DNA of 64,000 nt from Channallabes apus (lineage: Eukaryota > Chordata > Actinopteri > Siluriformes > Clariidae), in the NCBI GenBank assembly GCA_030522415.1, contig CM060118.1, positions 16,124,651-16,188,650 on the forward strand, written 5' to 3'. Below the pieces are notes generated by a model that searched no databases, was not told the DNA's origin, and saw only the letters and a list, made by a program, of their open reading frames with translations. A program made the position numbers and the translations under genes. The stretch's first letter is position 1; each line of letters opens with the position of its first letter. Shown piece after piece: positions 34,800 through 46,744 of this stretch.

Positions 34800-35035
34800 T
34801 TAACACCGGGTTGTGGTGTTGCTTTTCATCAAGACTAACATGCACATTATAGGAATTTGGTTAAGAGTTATTGCCATATCCCCCATAATGTCCTGGCATT
34901 GCTCCAAGCAATTTCCAAATGTTTGCTCCATCAAAGGAGTTAACTGGGAGGCCAGTATGTCTGATGTGAAGCAGACAGCCAATCATTGTTCATGGCTCAT
35001 TGATAATGGAGAAAACGTTCTGGCATAAGTACATT
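34800..35035 (+). mobile_element. Mariner-like transposase fragment
   Basis: Broken frames around 34880-34980 resemble the region after the last catalytic residue of mariner transposases (a PP..PxxAPSNFxxFxPxKE type of pattern). The same block occurs at 61865-62125. Confidence 0.4.
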
Positions 35036-35041
35036 AGTGTC

Positions 35042-36330
35042 TTTTTCGTCTTCTTCTTCCTCTTTGTCTTTTAGCTATTCCCTTTCAGGAGTCACCACAG
35101 CAAATCATCTGCCTCCATCTAACCCTATCCTCTGCATCCTCTTCTCTCATACCAACTAACTTCATGTTCTCTCTCACTGCACCCATAAATCTCCTCTTTG
35201 GTCTTTCTCTAGACCTCCTGCCTGGCAATTTCAACCTTAGCATTCTTCTACCCATATGCTCACAATCTCACCTCAGAACAAACCACCAAACCACCTCAAT
35301 CTGGCCTCTCTGACTTTATCTCCGACATATCTAACATGGGTTGTACTCATTCTTGATCCTATCCATCCTTGTCACCGTCAAAGAGAATCTCAACATCTTT
35401 AAGTTTGCACATCTTTCCTTTTATTCTCGCTGATACTTTCACACAACACACCTGACACTTTTCTCCACCCGTTCCAACCTGCCTGTACACGCCTCTTCAC
35501 CTCCTTTCCACATTCTCTGCTGCTCTCATATGCTCTTTGTTTGGCCTTTGCACCTCTACCTTCACCTTACGCTGCATCTTTGTGTACTTCTGTCTACTCT
35601 CTTCAGTCCTCTCAGAGCCCCACTTCTTCGTAGCTAACCTCTTTCCCTGTCTGCACTCCTGGACTTCCTCATTCCACCACCAAGTCTCCTTGTCCACTTT
35701 CCCCTTACCTGATGATACACCAAGTGCCCTCCTACCTGTCTCCCTGATCACATTGGCTATAGTTGTCCAGTCAACTGAAAGCACCTCCTGACCACCTAGA
35801 GCCTGTCTCAACTCCTCCCTGAAAACTACACAACATTCTTCTTTTTCAACTTCCACCACTTTGTCCTCTGCTCTGCCTTTATCCTCTTCACCTTCCTCAC
35901 CACCAGGGATATTTTACACACCACCATCCTGTGTTGTCTGGCTTTGCAGTCACTGATCTCTTTCAGATTACAACATTGACACAAAATGTGGTCCACCTGA
36001 GTGTTTTCACCATGGTAAAACAAATGTAAGCTCCTAAGCTTCTAGCCTTGCTACCCACCTGGTCTCCTGCAAACACACAGTATATCTACCAACCAACCAA
36101 CTCTCTTGCCTTCCCTGTCACGGTCCAAACATTTAAAGTCCCTACTATCATTCCTTAACTCTGTTCTTTCCTTTTCTCTCTTTACCTTCAAACACGCCTT
36201 CCTCCCCTCATTTTTCGACCAACATTAGCCTAATTTCCATCAGCACCTGTAGGTCAACAGCACTGGTGGCGGCCGTTGTCAACCGGGGCCACAACCAATC
36301 TGGTATGAAAGTCCTGTTAATATCATTAAT
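35042..36330 (-). mobile_element. RTE-like LINE, internally deleted
   Basis: On the minus strand the order is a 5' UTR-like segment (36330-36160), an endonuclease start (GTLNVWTVTGKARELVG near 36140), the end of the endonuclease and linker (VDHILCQCCNLKEISDCK, then KRIKAEQRTKWWKLKK, 36000-35830), and a linker with WWWNEEVQECRQGKRLATKK near 35690. The RT domain is missing. A 3' UTR (35490-35042) ends near 'gaagaagaagac'. Inactive; RTE-type clade is inferred. Confidence 0.7.
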
Positions 36331-36448
36331 TTGGCAGAAGAAGACACTGGATTGTGCCCCCCTGTGGCTGCATTGCATAAGTGCATTAGTGTAGCACAGG
36401 ATTATATGGTGATTATAAAAGTAATTTTTTACTCTTTCAACGTCTATA

Positions 36449-36718
36449 TCATTTTATCCTGTATACAGGGTCATGGGGGGCTTAGAGCCTATACCAGGAG
36501 ACCTGTCAAGGTGGGGTGCCAATCCATCACAGGGCACACATACACAGATGATCATTCACATACTACGGGCAATTTGGCAATACCAATTGGCCTAACTTGC
36601 AGGAAGGAAACCTAAGTATGCAGAGGAAACCCACCAAGCACGGGGAGAACATGCAAACTCCATGCACACATACCCAAGGCAGAACAACAGTGCTAACCAC
36701 AACGCTACCCTGCTGCCT
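36449..36718 (-). repeat. tRNA-derived SINE (family A)
   Basis: The reversed body has 'cctgtatacagggtcatggg' at the 3' side, 'ggtgccaatccatcacaggg', and 'accaagcacggggagaacat' near the tRNA-like head. Confidence 0.75.
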
Positions 36719-36719
36719 A

Positions 36720-37355
36720 ATCTCATAATTGTGAGACCTGGTTTGACTTGAAAACCCCTTGTATCATTTTAATTTATGTACTGTACGACACATTATGACT
36801 AGGCATGTAAGAGTAATAGAAAAGCAATGCGACACTTTCATACAGTGTACACCAAGTGCATCTATAACTATTTGTTGTTAAATTACAATAAGAATAGTTT
36901 TTTATGCAAAACCATTAACTAGTGCTCACGAGTTCTTAAAATACAGTAGAGCATCTCATACTGGGAAAACAATGACTGTAACTGAGGATTTTGCAAAAAC
37001 AATAGAGAAAACTATGAACTATAATTATGTTTTCAGCCTTTTTTTACAGCACGCAGGACGCCTGACCCAAGTAATCAGCTTTTTATTGCTCTAATCACTT
37101 TGCTTATTTCAGGAGATGACGTGAAACCACGAGAACAGATTGTATTCAGGAAACTTTTGCAGTACCATAAATGACTCGTTACTCAATACGTCATCAACTG
37201 ACTTCTTTTTTTCATTCTGCATAAGTAATTTGTAAATGGGTGTCATTATATCAATTTTCTGCATGCCCAGTCTGACAGTGGGTCTATGCATACTTGTGAA
37301 CTTGGATAAGGGTACTTGTGCTCAGGATGGCATATCATCTGCCCAACGTCTGTGT
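36720..37355. other. No feature recognised
   Basis: AT-rich with short frames only. Confidence 0.4.
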
Positions 37356-37373
37356 ATGTGCGTGCGTGTGTGT

Positions 37374-37447
<74 letters not shown>
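37356..37447. repeat. (GT)n microsatellite
   Basis: An almost pure GT run of about 90 bp. The Cys/Val or His/Thr frames through it are repeat translations. Confidence 0.97.
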
Positions 37448-37450
<3 letters not shown>

Positions 37451-38435
37451 ATCCTAAAGAGAGCAGAGAGCATGGGGGTGGTTTTTTAAGGCTGTCAGAT
37501 GCTAAAGTCAGAGAAATGTATTTGGTTTCAGCTTTTGCGTGTGTTGTTGTACTTCATCGTCATTGTAGGGGTATGCTCCCCCTCACGTACAAATCTGGGA
37601 CTGACTATTAATACCGTCTTGTCAGACAGTGGGGGAGAAACATGAATGGATGAAACGTCACTCACTCTTTCTCACTTGTTTCCTGCCAAGTCTTCCTTTC
37701 ATATGAAGTCATCCCCATTCATAAAACATGAATTTCTTGACGACATTTTTATATGAATAAATCATCCGTCCCACCACTTCCCCTAATGCTTCTTTATATG
37801 TGTCGGCTTATTTCTAGCATATATGCAGCTATTTATAATTAGCAATCTGCTTAATGATTAATTACAGTCAGATTTTAAAGTTAGAATGCCATTAGTAGAA
37901 AAAAAAGATGATGCAGACGAAAGGGACATTAATACTGTAGCTACTACAAGACATTGCACTTCTTACACATAAATCAGTCATCAAATGTGTTTTTAAAATA
38001 TTGATTTTCTTTTCATAACTCTTCCATAAAGCCCAGCTTTGTGATATATCCAAGCTTCCCTCCAATCTGAGCTGTGGATCTCTCTAACTCCTTGAGAGTT
38101 ACCGTATCCATGTTTTTCTCTCACTATTACACTCCTTACCTCTTTAACGCAGAGCAGCAATTATGTCATATTCTTTTATTATTTTTCTTACTCTTAAGGG
38201 GTAAACATTCAGCCCTTTTACAGTTAAAATAGTAACATCCAACAGCTTTTTAGTTTATCTTTATCTTCTGGAGTCTTCAGGTGAAGTGTCAATGTTCAAC
38301 CATTTAGTCTTCACCTTTTTGTTTTCAATATTTCTGTACAGAAGCAACTCCAACAATCTATCCATCTAGGAACCTCTGTAGTCCAACTAGGGACCACTGG
38401 AGGCCAATGGTGACCATTTAGTCCCATTTTTACAA
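37448..38435. other. No feature recognised
   Basis: AT-rich sequence; no gene, RNA or repeat family could be supported. Confidence 0.4.
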
Positions 38436-38439
38436 CGAT

Positions 38440-38645
38440 GATATGCATTCACACGCGCACATTTACATTGGGAACATCAATTAGCCTAATCTACTGTACA
38501 TGTCTTTCGACTGTGGGAGGAAACCAGTGTACCCGGAGGAAATCCACCAAGCATGGGGAGAAAATGCAAACTCCATGCACACAGACTCAGAGGCATGAAT
38601 TAAACCCGGGCACTGGAGTTGCAAGGCGACTCCACTAAGCCAACC
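38440..38645 (-). repeat. tRNA-derived SINE (family A), 3'-truncated
   Basis: The reversed body has 'ttcgactgtgggaggaaacc' and 'catggggagaaaatgcaaac'. The B-box region reads 'aattaaacccgggcactgg' on the plus strand. Confidence 0.7.
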
Positions 38646-38649
38646 CTGC

Positions 38650-39540
38650 ACATCCAATATGCAAGACTTTGTGTGTTATCCCTCTTCTTTATCATTTAAT
38701 ACTTTCTAGTCACTTTCATCCACCGTATCAATTTCTGTTTTGCCTCAAAACTCTGACTTTATCTCTACCCTGATTGTCTTGCCAGTTTATTTTCTGCAGC
38801 ATCTCTTTGTTTGTGGGTGAGGTGGGATCTTGGATGTTCAGAAATAGATTGGGGCAGATGCGTAATTTGGTCCCAGGATACTCACTGAGCTCCAGTCATA
38901 GCTCTCAAGATGGTGGCCTGGACGATGAGTCATCTGCCCGGCTCATTTCATTCATCTGCTATCCAGGCTGTTTGCTCTTCAGACCCTCAGTTCTTTAGCT
39001 CATTATTTTTTTAACATTAGCGTCTCGGTGCTAGGGAGCAATGTAAGACCTGGAAAGTTGTAATTTTTTACTACACCGTACTGGTTTAAGCTTAGACTTG
39101 TATCACTATTTGCAGAAAGAATCATGATGCTTGCTTAGTTAACATTCTCATTATCTCACTATCATTCCATTTATGCAGGGATTTTTAGTTTTTTTTTAAT
39201 TTATTTAAGCTTCTTCGGTACACACAAATATTAATGCATAAAAGGGATTAGGGTTGATTTGTGAAACCAAGAAAACCAAGGACTGGGACTACTCCCCTTT
39301 GGAGCAGGGTTCTATTAAGGCTTCTCGCCTTAGATTTGTCGCCCTCAAGTGGCTAAATATTAGAACTGCATCAAATACTGCTCCTTTTTTTCTGTAATTG
39401 TGCCATTCTAGGTTAATTGTCATAACACATTTAACACATATTCATAAATATATATATAACGTAAATATCTTATCCATATATGACGTACATATCTGATCCA
39501 GCAGTTTTCTTCAAACCAGCATTTCTGAATCAAGTGTTTT
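38650..39540. other. No feature recognised
   Basis: No supported gene. A short frame at 38774-38998 has no family resemblance. Confidence 0.4.
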
Positions 39541-39544
39541 AGGG

Positions 39545-39760
39545 TAAGTCACAATCATAAATGCCTAGGGGCAATTTAGAGTGTCCAATTTTTTTTCTAT
39601 TAGCATGTATACTAGGAGGTGACAGGAAACTGGAGAAGCTGGGCACATGGGGAACATGCTAAACTCTACACAGACAGTAAAAAGTCCATTCAGCCCATCA
39701 GGGACAAATGAAAGACTCTGGTATTGAAAAGTAGCAATGCTACCTTTGTGTCACTGTCCA
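39545..39760 (-). repeat. Degenerate SINE (family A)
   Basis: 'ggggcaatttagagtgtcca' and 'gggcacatggggaacatgct' are decayed forms of the family body. Confidence 0.5.
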
Positions 39761-39872
39761 TATAATATTTTAATAAGCATTCCCAAATTGTCCATAGTGT
39801 GTGAATGGGTGTGCAAAAGCATGCAATAAATAATACGAACATAATCTTAATTCATGCAAAATAAAAACTTGA

Positions 39873-40591
39873 GTGTCGGAGCCTAGATTAATATTAGTTC
39901 AGGGAACCCAGAACTCGCTTGTCCAACTAATGGCGCTTTTCCACTGCATAGTACGGCATGACACGGTTCAGTTCAACTCACTTTTGGGGGGTTTTCCACT
40001 GGGAACAGTACATGGTACCTGGTCCTTTTTTTAGTATCACCTCAGCCGAGGTTCCAAGCGCGCCGAACTGATACCAAAACGTGACGTGTAAACTCTGCTG
40101 GTCACCGATTGGCCGGAGAAAATCGTCATTACTGCGTCACCGAACTTGCGACACGAAACACAACAGAACCGCTATATTTAGAACAACCAGCGAAGGATCG
40201 GAACACACCTTTTTGTATTAACCAAAAATTTTCTTTGGCTGCCATCAGCCTCTTTTGAAACAAACTCCTTCGTCTCGCTGTTAAAAACATCCACATGCCG
40301 AGAATGAAGAACACCATGCCGTCCATATGCTCCATTGTTGTGTGTTTGTTTGTGGCGCGTTTACGATGACGTCACGGCAGTAGCGGCGCCGCAACTAAAC
40401 GACATATGAGTAATCCCGCCGACTCTAAAGCGTTACTAAACTGTAGTGAAGCGCAAACCGAACCAAACTGCGCCGAACCGAAGTGAGTTGAACTGAACCG
40501 TGTTGTGCCGTACTATGCAGTGGAAAAGAGGCATTAGTTGGACAAGCGAGTTCTGGGTTCCCTGAACTAATATTAATCTAGGCTCCGACAC
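39873..40591. repeat. Perfect 60-bp inverted repeat flanking a MITE
   Basis: Plus-strand 39873-39932 and 40532-40591 are exact reverse complements over 60 of 60 bases. The arms then continue, with a few mismatches, into the terminal repeats of the MITE between them, so the whole folds into a hairpin with arms of about 105 bp. The outer 60 bp are not part of the MITE: the second MITE copy at 60803-61459 has the same termini but different flanks. Confidence 0.9.
39931..40533. mobile_element. MITE with TGGCGCTTTTCC termini, copy 1 (603 bp)
   Basis: Terminal inverted repeats of about 50 bp begin TGGCGCTTTTCCACTGCATA. The right end carries 'gagg' where the left has 'gcgc'. The inside holds a minus-strand frame (40129-40335) with MEHMDGMVFFILGMWMFLTA that is nearly the same in copy 2. 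The N-terminal part of a parent transposase (PIF/Harbinger-like?) is one possibility, unproven. Confidence 0.75.
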
Positions 40592-40744
40592 AAGTGTTAC
40601 GGCACTGTGAAACCTGGACTTCTGCCTCCTTGTGGCCATCTCGGGCATTGCTATTTGCATAACCATTAAAGACAGAAAATAACCTTGGTGTCTTTTTTCA
40701 GTTCCTTTTTATTAATTCATTTAGATTCTATTTTGCTTATGCTG

Positions 40745-41042
40745 TAAAGGGTAGCAGGGGCCTGTAGCCTATTCCATGAGACTTTGGGCACGAGGCAGGG
40801 TACACACCGGACAGGGTGCCATTCCATCTCAGATATCCACACAAACACACTATGGGTAATTTGGGACACTTAACCTAATCTGCATGACTTTGGAGGAAAC
40901 TAGAGTACCCTTAGGAAACCCACCAAGCAACAGAGAGAACACACAAACTCCTTACACACAAACCTTGAGGCAGGAATCGAACTCTCCACACTGGAGGTGC
41001 AAGGCCACAGTCCTAAGCACTATGCCAATGTGCCACCATGCT
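40745..41042 (-). repeat. tRNA-derived SINE (family A), near full length
   Basis: The reversed copy runs from 'aagggtagcaggggcctgta' to the head 'actatgccaatgtgccaccat'. The B box region on the plus strand is 'ggaatcgaactc'. Confidence 0.8.
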
Positions 41043-41099
41043 TTTTCATATTTCTGTTATTGGATATCCATAATAAACCTGGATGTCAGATTTGATCCT

Positions 41100-41300
41100 C
41101 AGTTCCCTATAAAGATTCTGTTCAGGGATTCTGCATGGGTTTTCTCCAGGTTTTCCAGTTTCCTCCTACCTCTCAAAAATCATAGCAGTACAGATGTAGG
41201 CCAGGATAAATTGAACCTGTGTGTGAACATGTTTGTGCATGCTGCGCTTTGATAGGCTGGTGTCCTATACAGGATGTACTCCCCAAATATTTACTTTGTG
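41100..41300 (+). repeat. Degenerate SINE (family A) fragment
   Basis: 'tgcatgggttttctccaggt' and 'cctataaggatg'-like segments follow the order of the family body, without the head. Confidence 0.4.
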
Positions 41301-41484
41301 AACAGGGTTTTGGCTAGATAGATAACATAAAAAAATTAGGGAGCCCCAGGTTCTTGAACCCAGGGTTCAAAGGCTTTTATCTCTGTGGAGATTTGCATGT
41401 TTTTCCGGGATCTGTGTGAGTTTTCTCTTGGTTCTCTTTGTTCAACAACCTGCATTTAAGTGGGTTAAATTATGCTAAACTGCC

Positions 41485-41868
41485 CATGTGTGGCAGCATG
41501 GAGGATTAGTGGTTAGCACTTCCGCTTTGCACCTCCCAGGTCCAGGGTCAATTCCCGGCCAGGTTCAATTCACACCTCTGTACACATAGAGTTTGCATGT
41601 TCTTCCTGTGTTTGGGGGGTTTCCTCCTGGTCCTCCGGTTTCCTCCCACAGTCCAAAGACATGCAGATTAGGGTAATTAGCATTCCCAAATTGCCTGTAC
41701 TGTGTGTGTGTGTGTGTTTGTGTCTGTGTGAGTGCGTGTATGTGTGTCTGCCCTGCGATGGATTGGCACCTTGTCCAGGGTGTACCCTGCCTTGTGCCCT
41801 GGGATAGGCTCCAGACACCCCTGCTACAAAGTACACAGGATAAAGCAGTATAGACAATGAGTGAGTGA
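41485..41868 (+). repeat. tRNA-derived SINE (family A), full length
   Basis: The head is 'catggaggattagtggttag', followed by 'ccagggtcaattcccggcc' (B-box region) and 'cctcccacagtccaaagaca'. An internal GT-rich tract lies at 41702-41755. It ends 'gacaatgagtgagtgag'. Confidence 0.85.
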
Positions 41869-42035
41869 GAGTGTGTGTGTTTAGGTGTGGAAATTCTGCT
41901 CTGTGATGGACTGGCATTCTAGTGTGATCCTAGAATAGGATCCTGATCCACAGCAACCCTGTCTGGAAGAAGATTATATTTAGTACTTCTTTATGTTCCA
42001 AACTGTATAAATTCATTCCATTTAAAACTAAAGAT

Positions 42036-42468
42036 CTGGGCCCCAAAGTGTTCGCCCTATCATTTGGAAATCGCTAGTTTGATTCCTGGGTGATGCTGTA
42101 CTGTAGCTGCCTGCAGCCAGGGATTTAGAGGGTGCTGATTGGCCGAGCTCCCTCAGCAGGGTGGGATGGGAGGCACTTAGCTCTCACATCAATCACGGCT
42201 CTACAGCCAATCATGGGTATCTGTGAGATCACGCAAGCTGAAGGAGCGGATAGCGCTGGCCTCCGAGTGTGTTACACCGCCTACAATAGTGCGTGAGCAA
42301 GCAATTCAAAAAGATGCAGTTGGCTGGCATCACGTGGTTCGGTGGAAACATGTGACAGTCTTTGGCCCTCCCTGACTGGTAATAGTAGCCTTGATGTGGG
42401 AGACGCCTTTGTGACAGGTGGGAATTGGATACGACTAAATTAGGGATAAAATCAGGGAAAAATCCCAA
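42036..42468 (+). repeat. SINE-like element with a different 3' end (family C)
   Basis: A tRNA-like head with 'gtttgattcctgggtg', a GC-rich body ('gctgattggccgagctccct') and the end 'acgactaaattagggataaa' with an A-rich tail. This end type is widespread in fish. Element limits are approximate. Confidence 0.55.
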
Positions 42469-42469
42469 C

Positions 42470-43291
42470 CAAAAAATCTACTTTATGAGCTTAAATAATA
42501 TAAAATCCACAGATTTAAAAAGAATTGCTTGTGCCATGTCCGGGCAGCATCAGATGCAGAGAAAGTAAAGAGTCAACATGAGGTCAGAACCACAAAGCTG
42601 CCACAGATGCAACCCTGAATGGGACACACCCTTTACAGCTGCCTGGTGTGGTGCCAGACTTTCTTGTGTTGGTCATTAAACCATAAAATCTAACATCATA
42701 ATAAATTCCTACATGAATAATTAATAAACAAATAGGAAACAAACAAGTAAATTTAAATGACGAATGCAAATAAAATAAAAAATACTCGTACTTTTACTAG
42801 TGGTAAACACAATAGTGTAAGCCGCTGAAACACAGAGCAGGTCTCATCCATATGAATGAATAATTCTAGAGTAAAACTTTAGTAAACATTTAGTGAAACA
42901 CTATGCTCCATAAAAATACCAGCTGCAAAACTTCAATAGTACAGACACACCCATCTAAACCGAGGTAAGATTACAGAGAAGGCTTACAGACCGAATACAA
43001 TGACCAGTGGCTACAGCTGTGGACAGGCCAGGCTGAGATCCTGTACCTTTGCTCCTGATTACATAAAACACTAGGCTTAGTTCTACACAGGAAGAAGAAA
43101 ATACAACAAAGTGTTTGTTTTAAATTAAGCACGGAATACTAAGAAGTTTTTTCAAAGTGATTTTTAAAACTTACATGAGAAGTACACCGAACTCGTCATG
43201 TTCATGGAACCAACCTGAGATGACATAGCTGCCAACATTTCAGAAAGGCTTGGAGTGAGATTCTGAAAATGAGCGCATTTGTTCTTCGTGT

Positions 43292-43295
<4 letters not shown>
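42470..43295. other. No feature recognised
   Basis: AT-rich, short frames only. Confidence 0.4.
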
Positions 43296-43297
<2 letters not shown>

Positions 43298-43339
<42 letters not shown>

Positions 43340-43545
43340 GCTCACTCTTACATGCACACACACACTCGCACACATACACTCACTCGCTCACTCTTACATA
43401 CACACACGCTCACACACATACACTCTTACACACACATACACACACTCACTCGCTCACTCTTACATACACACACACTCGCACACATACACTCTTATACACA
43501 CTCACACACACACACACACACACACATACACACACACACATTGCC
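43298..43545. repeat. CA-rich compound microsatellite
   Basis: A pure CA run (43298-43335) is followed by interrupted 'cactcgctcactcttacata' units repeated about four times, then CA again. Long Thr/His frames here are artefacts. Confidence 0.95.
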
Positions 43546-44106
43546 CCATTGCACATCAGATTAAATCAGCTTACTGTAAATGTTGCCTCCCAGGATATGT
43601 TTTGTTTTCTGCACCATTTTGTGTGATTAACAAAGCTCTGATTAACAAAGCTCGGCCATGGTCAAGAGAAAGGGATCCTTTTTTTATTGTGATGTTCATT
43701 ATAAATATTAACTGAAGCTCCTGAATTGTATCTTTATGATTTTATGCGTTCTGCTGCCACATGGTTGGCTCAGGACAGGACAGGGGTACTGGTTTTCCTT
43801 AAACCAACATCAGCTCAACAAAAAGTTTTTTGGGGTGATTATTTATTCCCTACATTTAAATAACTAAATTCCCAAGATGCAATTACCATCTCATAGAAAT
43901 TGTGCATCAATATGGTATGTAAAATTATTGACACAAAATTCCTACATTGGGTTCAGACCAGAGACGACCATTTAAATTCCTAGTGCATTCACAGTATATA
44001 CACATTACACAATTTTTGGTTTGCGGCTGGCATCAGATTTCTTTAAATTAGACATCTGTTTGTCATAATGCTCATGTGATTTTATGTGCCTCTTATCTCT
44101 GCACAG

Positions 44107-44188
44107 GATTATTTGGTGTTAGCAATTTTGTTTGGTCGAGGAGATGGTGTAACAGATGCTGATCAGCTTTGCAAGGATATTACACTGG
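44107..44188 (+). other. Candidate isolated exon
   Basis: An acceptor-like 'tctctgcacag' is followed by 82 nt open in frame 1 (reads DYLVLAILFGRGDGVTDADQ and onward to ITL) and a donor-like gtatgt. No family was recognised and no partner exon was found. Confidence 0.2.
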
Positions 44189-44316
44189 GTATGTGGGTGT
44201 GGGTGGGTTTATCTCTAGGCCTACAAGCCCTGCTGGCTATATACTCCTTGCTTTAAGCAAACACACAGAGAGAGAGATAGATATAGACATGCGCATACAC
44301 ACACACTACATATATA

Positions 44317-44844
44317 TGTAACCAGTTGGTTTAGACAGTAATGTAAAAGCTAAAGGAAAACCCCAGTGATATATAGTTAATGCCTTTTTTTATGCATTAA
44401 GAAATGCATGAAAAAAAAAGGACGCTGCCCCTTTAAGACAATTACGAGACTCAGTGAGTGTGGAGCGCATGCGTGGCAGAGACGCAGAAAATGCTGGAAA
44501 AAGCATGAGTTAGACGAAACTTTGCTCCTATAGTTTTTGTTATTAAACGGCAAAACTTTAGAGAGAAATAAGATAAAGGAGTTTTTTCCTCGTTCAGCGC
44601 TGGTTGGATATTGTGAGCAGGTACTTTGGGTATCCAGGGGAGAGCGCGTAAGTGTATTTAATATCTTTTGCTGTTTGTTTATTTTGTTTGTTTATTTGTT
44701 CATTGCTAAGAGCTCATAAGGCTAATATCTTTAATGCTGTATTTTCTTTTATAAGATGCAGTCAGGAATAAAAGATCTCCACATAAAAATAATTGCTTGT
44801 GTGATTGCCCCTTTATCCTAAGCATACTAACGTAGGGCCACACA
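44317..44844 (+). repeat. 5' LTR of the broken gypsy element (528 bp)
   Basis: It runs from TGTAACCAGTTGG to GGCCACACA. It contains the promoter and R region, including 'ggacgctgcccctttaagac' and a late 'aggaataaaagatc' polyadenylation-like site. Confidence 0.9.
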
Positions 44845-44848
44845 GTTT

Positions 44849-44866
44849 TGGTGTCAGAAGTGGGAT
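44849..44866 (+). promoter_or_regulatory. Primer-binding site, tRNA-Leu type
   Basis: TGGTGTCAGAAGTGGGAT starts 4 nt after the LTR. Its complement has the CCA end and matches the acceptor and T-arm end of vertebrate tRNA-Leu from general knowledge. This is the conventional tRNA-primed mode. Confidence 0.8.
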
Positions 44867-45091
44867 TCTTTTGTTAGTCTTACGGGTTCTACCTAGGTTG
44901 GAGAAAGAAGTGGGTGGCACATAGACAACTGTAGCAGTGAAGATTGGTCCAGCACTAGATGGTGTGGTGTGCCTGGACGGCCTGAAGGAAGACAAGGAGT
45001 CTGCGTTCCCACAGTGAAGGAGCTGCACCCCAGAGATCCAGTGAAACAGACAGTAAAGACTGTTACACTTTCGTTACGACATTCAAGTGCC

Positions 45092-46744
45092 ATGGATGAA
45101 ACCGTGGACGTTCCATATGCCCAGGCTGGCACCAGTCGCGAGGAGGACAATGCAGCTGTTCCAGATTATGGTGATGTAGCTAATCCTATGTCACAACTCC
45201 AGTCACAGATTTTAGAGTTAGGCAGAAGACATGATGAGGTACTTACAACTATTGCAAATATGAGTAATGGCACTACATGATCATATGTGTACATCCCAAG
45301 GGAAAAACAGATTGTGCCTTTTTGTGGTGAGCCTGGTAAAGATAACCAAACTGTAGACGAATTTATTGAAGAAGCTGAACGTGTAATTCGAGTGAGAGGG
45401 TTATCTCCTGAAGACCAAATAGATTTCATTCTTTCCCATTTACAGGGATCAGCTTTAGATGAGGTTAAGCTACGCATGGATGGGGAATTAAGGCAACCTC
45501 AGGAGCTATTCTCACATTTGAGGGGTGCATTTTGGGAGAAGCGTACTACACCCCAGTTGCTTCATGCCTTTTATGCACGTAGACAGTTGGAAGGAGAGGA
45601 TTTCCGTGAATATTCTCATGCTTTGTCCCAGTTACTAAATTGCTATCCAGCAGTCCCCAAGTGCAGTGTCTACAACACTCAGCTCACTCTTCGAGATCAG
45701 TTCGTTGAAGGTGTGAGAGACTCCTCTCTTAGAAGGGAGCTCCGTAGGCTAGTCAGAGAAAAACTTCAGTCTACGCTGTTTGACATTCGTGAAGAGGCAA
45801 AGATGTGGTGTTTAGAGGACCGACCTCTTGGAGCCAATATGGCTAGGAGTAGTTATATGGGTTCCAACCCAGTTGAGGTACTTAGGGATGCAAACGCAGC
45901 TAACCCTACCCCTTCTGGTTTATCAGATACCCTACAGGAGGTAGTTAAGTTAGTAGCTCAACAAAGTAAGGCTATTGGTGAACTAACTAATGCTGTTCGT
46001 GAGCTAGCTACACAAAAAAGCACTTCAGGTAGTAGCCAGATTAGTAAATCTAAGTTTAATCCAAGATACACTGAAGATGGGCAACCACTCTGCCTGAGAT
46101 GTGAAGGGGTTGGACATGTACCACAGCAGTGTATGACACAAGATGGTTCAAGGGACCAGTCCATGGTAAGGCCAAATAGTGTACCCCAAGGAGACAGGGA
46201 TCCCTCCACTGCAGCCAGCCGAGCAATGCTGGGGAAACCCGAGAGCTCAACAAGTGGTGTGTTGACTAGGGAAAAGTTTCTAGAATGGGCAGTAGGCAGG
46301 TGCCCTGAGGTTGATATTCATATCGGAAGTGTACTTGTTAGATGTCTACTAGACACCGGGAGTAACGTAAGCACACTGACAGAGAGTTTCTTTAGAGAGC
46401 ACCTCCATGGGGAAGACAAGGAAATACACTGTACAGCTAAGTGGCTTAAGATAACAGCAGTCAATAAGCTCCCTTTGCCTTACTTGGGTTATGTTGAGCT
46501 GGACATACAAGTCATGGGATTGGTCTTACCAAAATGTGGGTTTTTGATTGTTCGCAATGAGGGTGTAACTGTACCGGGTTCATCTTCCCATAGCATCCTG
46601 GGTATGAACATAATTCCAAGGTGTAGGCAGTTGGTCGTGACAGAGTTTGACAATGCCCTGGGTGGAGAGTTAGATTCTGTTTGGAGGGAGGCATTTCACA
46701 GAGTACAGGAGGCCGCGCTGACTGAGACAGTGCGCACAGCTTGA
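45092..46744 (+). pseudogene. Gag-protease of the broken gypsy element
   Basis: The frame starts at ATG 45092 (MDETVDVPYAQ) and is interrupted by TGA at 45278-45280, after 62 codons. It then runs open to 46741. The part after the stop contains a capsid-like gag core (FIEEAERVIRVRG and onward, to about EEAKMWCLED), a zinc knuckle CLRCEGVGHVPQQC near 46090-46130, and an aspartic protease with the active site LLDTGSN near 46350. The next TGA (46742) separates it from the RT region in the same frame. The gag core recalls PNMA-related gypsy elements (tentative). Confidence 0.85.

Noticed and set aside
43279..43715. Thr/His-rich frames of 115-148 codons
   Set aside because: Translations of CA microsatellite sequence in several frames; no unique sequence.
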